DNA of 13,682 nt from Candidatus Hydrogenedentota bacterium (lineage in GTDB: Bacteria; Hydrogenedentota; Hydrogenedentia; Hydrogenedentales; SLHB01). The notes under the pieces were generated by a model that was not told the DNA's origin, ran no database searches, and was given only the letters and a program-made list of their open reading frames with translations. This document shows, piece after piece, positions 7,467 to 13,682 of this stretch. The DNA is taken from NCBI GenBank assembly GCA_007136375.1, contig SLHB01000334.1:1-13682 (forward strand). Direction: 5' to 3'. Position 1 is the first letter of the stretch. Every line of letters begins with the position of its first letter. The translations under genes and the position numbers were made by a program.

Positions 7467-8837
7467 ATGATCCTACTTACCATCGCGCGCGCCCTCGCTT
7501 GCGCCGCCCTATTGTCTGGAACAGCCGCCGCCCAAAGCTATGGCCTGGCCACGGAACTTGTGGCGGACGGCCTTGAGCAACCGCTCTTTGTCACGAGTCC
7601 GCCCCACGACGCGGACCGGCTTTTTGTCCTCGAACAGAACTGGGCGCGGATACGCATCATCGAGGACGGCGAAGTGCTCGCGGAGCCCTTTCTGGACCTG
7701 CAAGATCCCGAGCCGCAAGTGTCGGTGGGCGGCGAACGGGGCCTTCTCGGGCTGGCGTTCCATCCAGGCTACGAGAACAACGGCCTATTCTTCCTGAACT
7801 ATACCGACTTGGACGGCGATACGGTCGTCGCCCGGTATGCGGTGGATCCCGGCGACCCGCGCCGCGCTCTGCCGGACAGTGGAACCCCCATCCTCACCTT
7901 CGAACAAGATCAGGCGAACCACAACGGCGGCATGCTCGCTTTCAGTCCGGTGGACGGGTACTTGTACATCGGAACGGGAGACGGCGGCGGCGGCAGCGAC
8001 GCCAGGGACCGGGCCCAGGACCTTGGCTCCTTGCTAGGCAAACTCCTGCGCATCAACGTGGACGTGGAGACTGGCTACGCCATCCCCCCGGACAACCCCT
8101 TCGTGGACGACGACGAGGCCCGGGACGAAATCTGGGCCTATGGCCTGCGGAATCCGTGGCGCTTCAGCTTCGACCGCGAGACCGGGGACCTCTACATGGG
8201 CGACGTAGGCCAAAACGCCCGGGAAGAGATCAACGTGCAACCCACGGACAGTTCCGGCGGCGAGAACTACGGCTGGCCCATCGCGGAGGGTTTCGCGTGC
8301 CGCGGCGGCGACGGCTCCTGCGGCACAGACCCCGGCCTCACCCCGCCGGTCTTGGATTATCCCTTGACGCCGGACCAACGCGCCTCGGTGACGGGCGGCT
8401 ACGTGTTCCGGGGACGGGGCATGCCGTACTTCAGGGGGCGCTACATCTTCGGCGACTTCATGCGCGGCACGGTGGAGAGCTTCCGTCTCGCCGAGGGAGA
8501 AGTCACGGAACTGACGGACCGGACCGCGGAGCTGGACCCGCCGGACGCGGACGGCCTGGGCCGCATCGCGTCTTTCGGCGAGGACGCCCGGGGCAGCCTC
8601 TACATCGTAAGCCACAGCCCGGGGGCCGTATACCGCATTGCGCCGGACCGCATGGTCGGCGACATCAACGAAGACGGCGTGCGCAACGCTTCGGACGTCC
8701 AGCTCGCCATCAACGCGGCCTTGGGCCTTGAACTCGGCGTTCCGGACCCGGGCCTGGCCGACGTGCACCAGACGGGCGCCGTGAACGCGGCGGACATTCA
8801 GTGGATTATCAACGCCGTCCTGGGCGTCGTGGATTGA
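7467..8837 (+). CDS. Secreted PQQ-type sugar (glucose/sorbosone) dehydrogenase with C-terminal dockerin
   Basis: 456 residues. GGAGG six bases before ATG 7467 decides the start. Residues 1-22 are a signal peptide (cleavage near AAA-Q). Residues about 30-390 form the six-bladed beta-propeller of the GdhB/sorbosone dehydrogenase family: GERGLLGLAFHP, NHNGGMLAF (His152 aligns with the catalytic His of soluble glucose dehydrogenase), YIGTGDGGGG, and the Arg-containing GLRNPWRFSFD. Such enzymes oxidise sugars with PQQ outside the cytoplasm. Residues about 398-455 are a type-I dockerin: loop 1 DINEDGVRNASD (399-410) has all Ca2+ ligand positions; loop 2 DVHQTGAVNAAD (432-443) has His and Thr at two of them. 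The dockerin suggests attachment to a cohesin-bearing partner or surface scaffold; none is in the window. No terminator is evident downstream. Confidence 0.9.
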   Translation: MILLTIARALACAALLSGTAAAQSYGLATELVADGLEQPLFVTSPPHDADRLFVLEQNWARIRIIEDGEVLAEPFLDLQDPEPQVSVGGERGLLGLAFHPGYENNGLFFLNYTDLDGDTVVARYAVDPGDPRRALPDSGTPILTFEQDQANHNGGMLAFSPVDGYLYIGTGDGGGGSDARDRAQDLGSLLGKLLRINVDVETGYAIPPDNPFVDDDEARDEIWAYGLRNPWRFSFDRETGDLYMGDVGQNAREEINVQPTDSSGGENYGWPIAEGFACRGGDGSCGTDPGLTPPVLDYPLTPDQRASVTGGYVFRGRGMPYFRGRYIFGDFMRGTVESFRLAEGEVTELTDRTAELDPPDADGLGRIASFGEDARGSLYIVSHSPGAVYRIAPDRMVGDINEDGVRNASDVQLAINAALGLELGVPDPGLADVHQTGAVNAADIQWIINAVLGVVD

Positions 8838-8937
8838 ACCGGACTCCCCCATCGCCGGATCAAGGAGGCTCCGTTGGGCCGTTTACATCCCCCGGCGCTG
8901 TCAGCGTAACCCGGCGATCTCGGAGGACTGAACACTT

Positions 8938-8967
8938 TTGCTCGGGATTGCACAATCCTGATACAAT
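8938..8967 (+). promoter_or_regulatory. Sigma70-like promoter of the histidine kinase/response regulator operon
   Basis: TTGCTC (8938-8943), an 18-base spacer, and TACAAT (8962-8967; five of six consensus positions). The predicted start is near 8974, giving a leader of about 59 bases before ATG 9033. This is the best promoter in the 195-bp gap after the sugar dehydrogenase. Confidence 0.5.
8942..8961. promoter_or_regulatory. Inverted repeat (probable operator) filling the promoter spacer
   Basis: TCGGGATTG (8942-8950), centre CA, then CAATCCTGA (8953-8961). The arms are complementary at eight of nine positions, six of them contiguous next to the centre. It lies between the -35 and -10 boxes of the kinase promoter, the classic position for a dimeric repressor, or for a MerR-type activator, which also favours long 18-20 base spacers. 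Confidence 0.5.
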
Positions 8968-9032
8968 TGCGTGAACACTCGAGCGTGAATCCTCCATATT
9001 TTGAGCCGATTTGAACACGATTGAACACCATA

Positions 9033-10961
9033 ATGGCCAATCCTGAACACAACGCCCGGGGTTCATGCCCCGTACGGCGTCTGCGCGAAGCCAGTCCCGA
9101 CCTCGAGCGGCGGCCCATATTCGAGATCTCGGCCGATCACAAGGTCACCCGATGGACGCCGGGAGCCGAAACCCTCTACGGATACGCGGAGAGCGAGATC
9201 TCCGGCGAACCCGTCACGAAGCTGCTGCCGGCAGACATGGCCAACGCCTTTCAGGGCCATCTAGGCCGGGTCCTGAACGGCGAGTCCTTCCGGAGTCTGC
9301 ACACGGTCCACCTCCACAAGGACGGGAGCCGGTTGGACGTGAGCGTAAGCATGGAGCCGAAAAAAGGCCTGAACGGCGGGAAGGATTCCGCGGTGGCCTT
9401 CGTAAGGCCCGTGGAGTCCCCTAGAGCGGCCCAGGAGTTTCTCTGGGAGAGCGACGAGTGGACCCGCGCCATCGTGGAATCCGCGGTGGACGGCATCATC
9501 ACCATCGACGACCATGGCGTCATCGAATACTTCAACCCCGCCGCCGAGCGCCTGTTCGGCTTCACGGCCGAGGAGGTCCAAGGCCGGAACGTGAGCATGC
9601 TCATGCCGGCGCCCTACCGCGATGAGCACGACAGTTACTTGGCCAACTACCGGAACACCGGCAACGCGAAGATCATCGGCATTGGCCGGGAACTCACGGC
9701 GCGGCACAAAGACGGCAGCGTATTCCCCATCGAGTTGTCCGTCAGCGAGGTCCGCTTGGACAACCGCCGCTTCTTCACGGGCATTGTCCACGACATCACG
9801 CAGCGCAAGCAGGTGCAGGAGGAAAAGGACCGCCTTCTCAGCGACCTCAACAAGCGGAACATCGAGTTGACGTGCCTCTACCGCGTGGGCGAGGTCATCC
9901 GCGCGCGGGACGTGCTGGCCGACATCTTCCGCGAAGTGGTCAAGCTCGTGCGCCCCGCCTTCACCTATCCCGACATCACCCGGGTCCGCGTCACCTTCGA
10001 CGACGACGTGTACCAAACGACCGAGTTTTCCGAAACGCCCTGGCGGCTCGGCGCGGACATCGTGGTCGCGGGGCGGCGCCGGGGCCGGGTGGAGGTCTTT
10101 TACCTGGAAGAGCGGCAGGACTTCGAGGCGGGCTCCTTCCTCGGCGAGGAGCGGGACCTCATTGAGGCCATCGCCCGCGTCCTGGGCGAGACGGTGGAGC
10201 GGCGCGAGGCCGAGACGAAGGTCATCCAGGCTTCGAAGCTGGCGTCCATCGGCGAATTGGCCGCGGGCGTGGGCCACGAGATCAACAACCCGGTGAACGG
10301 CATCATCAACTGCGCGGACATCCTGTTGAAACGGTTCGAGGCGAAGAGCAAGGAGCATCAGTTCGCCGAACTCATCCGCTCGGAAGCCAACCGCATCGCC
10401 ACCATCGTGCGCAACCTCCTCATGTTCTCGCGGCAGGACAAGGAGCACCACAGCCCGGCGCGGCTCTGCGACGTGGTGGAGGCCGTGCTGTCCCTAACCC
10501 GGAAGAAGATGACCAAATCCCATGTGGATCTCCAGGTGGACGTGCCCGAGGATCTCCCGAAACTGCAATGCCGCAGCGAACAACTTCAGCAAGTCGTCAT
10601 GAACCTCGCCATCAACGCCCTCCACGCCCTGGACGAGCGGTTTCCGGGACCCGATGACGACAAGATCCTGGCCATCTCCGCGAGGGAGACGGATTACATG
10701 GGACGGCCCTTCCTGCGCTTGACCATCGCGGATCACGGCGCGGGCATCGCGCCGGCCCACATCGACCGGCTCTTCGATCCCTTCTTCACCACGAAGGGAC
10801 GGGACAAAGGCACGGGCCTGGGCCTTTCCGTCTCCGACGGCATCATCAAGGACCACGGCGGCGCCATCTCCGTGGAGAGCGAACTCGGCCGGTTCACCCG
10901 GTTCCATGTGGACCTGCCCCTAACCCAAGACCCTTGGACGCCGGAGGAAACGAAGGCATGA
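9033..10961 (+). CDS. Cytosolic PAS-PAS-GAF-like sensor histidine kinase with FixL-like PAS
   Basis: 642 residues, no membrane segment. Domains: PAS1 (about 25-125); PAS2 (about 138-255), strikingly like the haem-PAS of FixL, with EHDSY (His199) and IIGIGR (Arg219) spaced exactly as the haem-ligating His200 and distal Arg220 of Bradyrhizobium FixL; a GAF-like region (about 272-395); HisKA dimerisation domain with phospho-acceptor His415 (GVGHEINNP); ATPase domain with N box (Asn528), DHGAGI (Asp567), FDPFFTTK and GTGLGLS. It autophosphorylates and should pass phosphate to the regulator whose gene overlaps its stop codon. Two FixL haem-pocket positions differ (Arg206 to Asn, His214 to Lys), so haem binding is a hypothesis. 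The start has no Shine-Dalgarno; TTG at 9021 is the only other upstream option before an in-frame stop. Confidence 0.92.
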   Translation: MANPEHNARGSCPVRRLREASPDLERRPIFEISADHKVTRWTPGAETLYGYAESEISGEPVTKLLPADMANAFQGHLGRVLNGESFRSLHTVHLHKDGSRLDVSVSMEPKKGLNGGKDSAVAFVRPVESPRAAQEFLWESDEWTRAIVESAVDGIITIDDHGVIEYFNPAAERLFGFTAEEVQGRNVSMLMPAPYRDEHDSYLANYRNTGNAKIIGIGRELTARHKDGSVFPIELSVSEVRLDNRRFFTGIVHDITQRKQVQEEKDRLLSDLNKRNIELTCLYRVGEVIRARDVLADIFREVVKLVRPAFTYPDITRVRVTFDDDVYQTTEFSETPWRLGADIVVAGRRRGRVEVFYLEERQDFEAGSFLGEERDLIEAIARVLGETVERREAETKVIQASKLASIGELAAGVGHEINNPVNGIINCADILLKRFEAKSKEHQFAELIRSEANRIATIVRNLLMFSRQDKEHHSPARLCDVVEAVLSLTRKKMTKSHVDLQVDVPEDLPKLQCRSEQLQQVVMNLAINALHALDERFPGPDDDKILAISARETDYMGRPFLRLTIADHGAGIAPAHIDRLFDPFFTTKGRDKGTGLGLSVSDGIIKDHGGAISVESELGRFTRFHVDLPLTQDPWTPEETKA

Positions 10962-12724
10962 CCCCGGACACGCCCACCCCGCCCACGCGGGTGCTTATCG
11001 TGGAGGACGAGGCCGTGCTGCGCTTGACCTTCTCTCAGTTTCTGGAGGAGGAGGGTTACGAGCCCGTGGCCGTCGAGGACTATGGCCAGGCCCTGGAGCA
11101 CATTCAGAATACGGCGTTCGACGCCATCGTCACCGACATCATCCTCCCCGGAAAGACGGGCGTGGATCTCCTCCGGTATGTCCGCGATCTCGGATTGTAC
11201 TGCCCGGTCATTATGATCACCGGCGAGCCCAACGTGGAAACGGCGGCGGAGGCGGTGCGCCTGGGCGCCTTCGATTACATTCCCAAGCCCGTGACGGGCG
11301 ACGCCCTGAAACGGGTGGTCCGTCTGGCTCTGGAAGGCAAGCGGCTCACCGAGGAGCGGGACCACTACGCCCACCAGATGGAAGGCTACCGCCGCGAGTT
11401 GGAGGCCATCTTCAACAGCGTGCGGGACGGCATCGTCACCGTGGACTCCGACATGCGCATCCGCCACATCAACCAAGCGGCGCGGCGCATGCTCAACGTG
11501 AACAACAGCGTCGAAGGGCAGGCCTTCGAGCGCCTGCGGCCTCGGGAGCTGGAGCGCGCGCGCCACGCGCTGGAGCAGACGCTGGACTCCCACCGGCCCG
11601 TCGTCGACGCGCGGATCGAGTTCACCGATCCGGCGGAAGGCGACAAGGTCCTCATCGTGAAGACGGCCCCCCTCATCGACGAGAATCAGGCCTTCACCGG
11701 CGCGGTCCTCACCATGCGGGACATCACCCGCCTAAACTACCTGGAACGCCAAGTCGAAGAGACCCAACAGTACCGGGACATGATCGGCCGGAGCGGCCGC
11801 ATGCGCGAACTCTTCACGCTCATCAAGGAACTGTCCGACACCGACTCCACCGTGTTGATCTGCGGTGAAAGCGGCACGGGCAAGGAGCTTGTGGCGGCGG
11901 CCATCCATAACGCCAGCTCCCGGGCCAAAGGGCCCTTCGTCCGCGTCAACTGCGCGGCCCTGTCCGAGAACATACTGGAGAGCGAGCTCTTCGGCCACGT
12001 GAAAGGCGCCTTCACCGGCGCGGTCCGCGATCGGGCCGGCCGATTCGAGGCCGCCGACGGGGGCACCATTCTCCTCGACGAGATCGGCGACATCTCCGCC
12101 CGGCTCCAGCTTCGCCTATTGCGCGTCTTGCAGGAACGGGAATTCGAACGCGTGGGCGACAGCGCCAGCATCAAAACGGACGTGCGCGTCCTCGCCTCCA
12201 CCAACCAAGATCTCACCGCCAAGATCCACGACGGCGAGTTTCGCCAAGACCTTTACTACCGGCTGAACGTCATCCGCCTGGAGATCCCCGCCTTGCGCGA
12301 ACGCCGGGAGGACATCCCCGTCCTCGTCGAACACTTCTGCCGCCGCTTTAATCGCGCCTTCAAGAAAGAGATCACCGGCGTCGCGCCCGAGACCATGGAG
12401 ATCTTCATGGAGCACCCCTGGCCGGGCAACGTGCGCGAGTTGGAGAACTGCATGGAGCGGGCCTTCATCGTCTGCCGCGAGACCCAAATCCTGCCCAAGC
12501 ACCTCCCGTCCGAATTTCTGCGGCCCGGGCAACGGGGCCACGGCGCGGGCGCCATGCCCATCGCGCGCCACGACAACGGCGGCAACGCGCCAAAAGAGCG
12601 GGTCCTATCTGTGCTGGAGCGGACCGACTGGAACATCGCCAAGGCCGCGCGCACCCTCGGCATCGCCCGCAACACCCTCTATCAACGCATGCGCGCCTAC
12701 AACATCAAACGCCCCCGGGAGTAA
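10958..12724 (+). CDS. NtrC-family sigma54-dependent response regulator (REC-PAS-AAA+-HTH)
   Basis: 588 residues. Receiver domain (about 8-125): acidic pocket Glu16/Asp17, phospho-acceptor Asp60 (VTDIILPG), Lys110 in YIPKPV. PAS domain (about 145-265), not present in classical NtrC. AAA+ domain (about 275-510): Walker A GESGTGKE (303-310), GAFTGA sigma54 contact loop (350-355), Walker B with Asp374 (ILLDEIGD), and WPGNVRELEN. A Fis-type helix-turn-helix lies at about 556-585 (WNIAKAARTLGIARNTLYQRM). It should bind upstream sites and use ATP to open sigma54 promoters once phosphorylated. ATG overlaps the kinase stop (ATGA at 10958-10961), with GGAGG ten bases upstream, so the pair is translationally coupled. 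The internal PAS offers a second signal input. Target genes are unknown. Confidence 0.95.
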   Translation: MTPDTPTPPTRVLIVEDEAVLRLTFSQFLEEEGYEPVAVEDYGQALEHIQNTAFDAIVTDIILPGKTGVDLLRYVRDLGLYCPVIMITGEPNVETAAEAVRLGAFDYIPKPVTGDALKRVVRLALEGKRLTEERDHYAHQMEGYRRELEAIFNSVRDGIVTVDSDMRIRHINQAARRMLNVNNSVEGQAFERLRPRELERARHALEQTLDSHRPVVDARIEFTDPAEGDKVLIVKTAPLIDENQAFTGAVLTMRDITRLNYLERQVEETQQYRDMIGRSGRMRELFTLIKELSDTDSTVLICGESGTGKELVAAAIHNASSRAKGPFVRVNCAALSENILESELFGHVKGAFTGAVRDRAGRFEAADGGTILLDEIGDISARLQLRLLRVLQEREFERVGDSASIKTDVRVLASTNQDLTAKIHDGEFRQDLYYRLNVIRLEIPALRERREDIPVLVEHFCRRFNRAFKKEITGVAPETMEIFMEHPWPGNVRELENCMERAFIVCRETQILPKHLPSEFLRPGQRGHGAGAMPIARHDNGGNAPKERVLSVLERTDWNIAKAARTLGIARNTLYQRMRAYNIKRPRE

Positions 12725-13041
12725 CCCCACTACCGGCGCCGGGGAGGCTGACCCGCGCCAACGGGAGACGGTACCGGCCGAAGATGGAGACAACTCGAGG
12801 ATGTTCGCATACGCAACGACCACACCAGGATCGAGTCGGCGCCAGTGGGAACGAAGCCCCTCCCATCAGCGAAGTAGGCATCCACAAGTGGACAATCGGA
12901 AGGGCTTCCACACAGCCTCGTCCCGGTGTAGTGAGTCGAAAGCCGATACCTACTACGAAAATAATCCCAACTGCTATCCCCACGAAACACTCCCCAATCG
13001 GGCGGCTTGACGAGATTGACGCCGACCTGAAGCGAATCTGA
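12725..13041. other. Stretch without a convincing gene; composition shift begins
   Basis: After the response regulator stop the sequence becomes less GC-rich: a hand count gives 33/60 G+C at 12781-12840, against 39/60 at 12061-12120 inside the regulator. Short frames exist on both strands (plus 12784-13041, minus 12730-13077) but lack ribosome sites and recognisable protein features. CCGGCGCCGG at 12732-12741 is palindromic, but no T-run follows, so it is not a clear terminator. No tRNA, integrase or flanking repeat is visible. Confidence 0.5.
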
Positions 13042-13056
13042 CAGGAGAGCGCCAAG

Positions 13057-13080
13057 ATGCTGCCAGAGGCTACACAATGA
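13057..13080 (+). CDS. Seven-codon mini-ORF overlapping the next gene (possible coupling leader)
   Basis: ATG to TGA encoding MLPEATQ. AGGAG (13043-13047) lies nine bases upstream, the best ribosome site in this region. Its stop shares ATGA (13077-13080) with the start of the following gene. This is the geometry of a leader whose translation delivers ribosomes to the downstream start. It is very short, and the downstream gene also has its own AGAGG, so this may be coincidence. Confidence 0.35.
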   Translation: MLPEATQ

Positions 13081-13682
13081 GCATAGAACGATTCCTGTAC
13101 CCGAAACTGGTTGGATTGCGCTTCGAAGATCACGCGATACCGCTTGAGTTTCTCAAGGACCTGGCAGTCTTGGAGGAATTGATCATCGAAGTAGCAAAAG
13201 CCAAATACCTCGGTGACCATCAAGAGCGTCAACGCTCGCCACGTGGATTTACCGAGGGTGTAGAGTTCAAGCTCACCGGTGTGGAAGACGGTAGCGCGAT
13301 CCCGATCATCAGCCTGATCATTGCAACAAACACGCTCTTCCCTCCTGAGAACCAAACCTATTTTGAGCAGGCGCGCGAAGCCGTAGTTAGCGCGATCAGC
13401 GCCGCAGACCGGAATCAACCCGTGACAGAGCACCTCCCCGAAAAAACCCTCACCTACTTCGATAGGATCGGTCGAAGTCTACGAGATGGAGAAGCCATTG
13501 AATTCACCACCCCCCAGCACCAAGAGCCTGCGAAGCTGACAAAGGAGACGCGTCGCCGTCTTATTCTGGCATCGGATAAGGTAAAAGAACTAACCGAGGA
13601 AGTCGCGGTGCGGGGAGGTGTTCCAGAGGCGGATCAGGACGATATGACCTTTGAGGTCCAGCTCTTCGACGGACGTAAAGTC
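13077..13682 (+). CDS. Uncharacterised protein, N-terminal 202 residues (runs off right edge)
   Basis: Open from ATG 13077 to the window end with no stop. AGAGG lies seven bases upstream. I cannot assign a named family. The protein begins MSIERFLYPKLVGLRFEDHA and contains PRGFTEGVEFKLTGVEDGSA (about 55-74), a short hydrophobic strand (PIISLIIAT), and a helical charged region LTKETRRRLILASDKVKELTEEV (about 153-175). No signal peptide or membrane segment is seen, so it is probably cytosolic. Regular helix/strand alternation supports real coding. Codons such as GTA, GCA, AAA and ATA are commoner than in the genes to the left, and a hand count gives 28/60 G+C at 13141-13200, so it may be acquired DNA. 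Long reading frames on the opposite strand look like shadows. Confidence 0.7.
   Translation, partial: MSIERFLYPKLVGLRFEDHAIPLEFLKDLAVLEELIIEVAKAKYLGDHQERQRSPRGFTEGVEFKLTGVEDGSAIPIISLIIATNTLFPPENQTYFEQAREAVVSAISAADRNQPVTEHLPEKTLTYFDRIGRSLRDGEAIEFTTPQHQEPAKLTKETRRRLILASDKVKELTEEVAVRGGVPEADQDDMTFEVQLFDGRKV

Larger units (their letters stand above)
8929..9050 (+). repeat. Five direct copies of TGAACAC around the kinase promoter and start codon
   Basis: Identical heptamers on the same strand begin at 8929, 8972, 9012, 9022 and 9044. Start-to-start distances are 43, 40, 10 and 22 bases, close to whole helical turns. The middle pair is a tandem 10-bp repeat, TTGAACACGA then TTGAACACCA (9011-9030). 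The first copy abuts the -35 box and the last lies inside codons 4-6 of the kinase. By chance about 0.007 copies per strand would be expected in 122 bp. I noticed only one other copy in the window (5815-5821, within transketolase). These look like binding sites for a regulator that reads direct repeats. Confidence 0.65.

Noticed and set aside
8896..8906. Palindrome CGCTG-T-CAGCG downstream of the sugar dehydrogenase
   Set aside because: The one-base loop and lack of a T-run rule out a terminator; it is too short to call an operator alone.
9261..10451. Long antisense frame within the histidine kinase gene
   Set aside because: The plus strand carries complete HisKA and upstream PAS motifs; the antisense product has no recognisable feature.
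12784..13041. Plus-strand frame of 85 codons ending just before the mini-ORF
   Set aside because: The last residues (RLDEIDADLKRI) look protein-like, so a relic is possible, but there is no ribosome site and the rest is unconvincing.
12705..13433. Minus-strand frame of 242 codons covering the gene-poor region and the right-hand gene
   Set aside because: It is antisense to the better-supported plus-strand protein and extends into the response regulator's HTH. It includes a hydrophobic patch (around 12950-13010), but no ribosome site or family resemblance supports it.

Overview
The window looks like a chromosomal stretch of a GC-rich, free-living heterotrophic bacterium. It carries a Tat-exported Gfo/Idh/MocA oxidoreductase, a secreted DUF6807 (PmoA-type) protein and a secreted sugar dehydrogenase ending in a dockerin module. 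That combination is typical of Planctomycetota and allied groups such as Candidatus Hydrogenedentota. The taxonomic placement is inference from gene content; there is no rRNA or other marker here.

Layout, left to right. (1) 1-1211, minus strand: the start of a DUF6807 gene running off the left edge, and a complete UPF0173 metal-dependent hydrolase. (2) 1212-1710: a 499-bp divergent intergenic region with a good sigma70-like promoter facing left, loose ~30-bp repeats, and a sigma54-like -24/-12 element facing right. (3) 1711-2499, plus strand: a NagD-type HAD phosphatase followed by a convincing terminator. (4) 2769-7249, minus strand: transketolase, then a Na+/Ca2+ exchanger-family protein, then a Tat-exported Gfo/Idh/MocA oxidoreductase, separated by about 120 bp each. 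(5) 7467-8837, plus strand, divergent from transketolase: a secreted PQQ-type sugar dehydrogenase with a C-terminal dockerin. (6) 8838-12724, plus strand: a densely patterned regulatory region, then a two-gene operon (stop and start overlap as ATGA). The operon encodes a cytosolic PAS-PAS-GAF-like histidine kinase and a REC-PAS-AAA+-HTH (NtrC-type, sigma54-activating) response regulator. (7) 12725-13682: composition becomes more AT-rich; about 350 bp without a convincing gene is followed by a 7-codon mini-ORF coupled to a gene that runs off the right edge and whose family I cannot name.

How it fits together. The left two thirds is metabolic housekeeping and carbohydrate handling. The most interesting part is the two-component system. 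Its second PAS domain closely resembles the haem-PAS of the oxygen sensor FixL, including the residues aligning with the haem-ligating His and the distal Arg. Its promoter region holds five copies of TGAACAC in 122 bp and a 9-2-9 near-perfect inverted repeat sitting exactly in the promoter spacer. The NtrC-type partner would act at sigma54 promoters, and one sigma54-like element is visible upstream of the HAD gene, although no direct link is shown. I did not find CRISPR arrays, insertion sequences, tRNA or rRNA genes.
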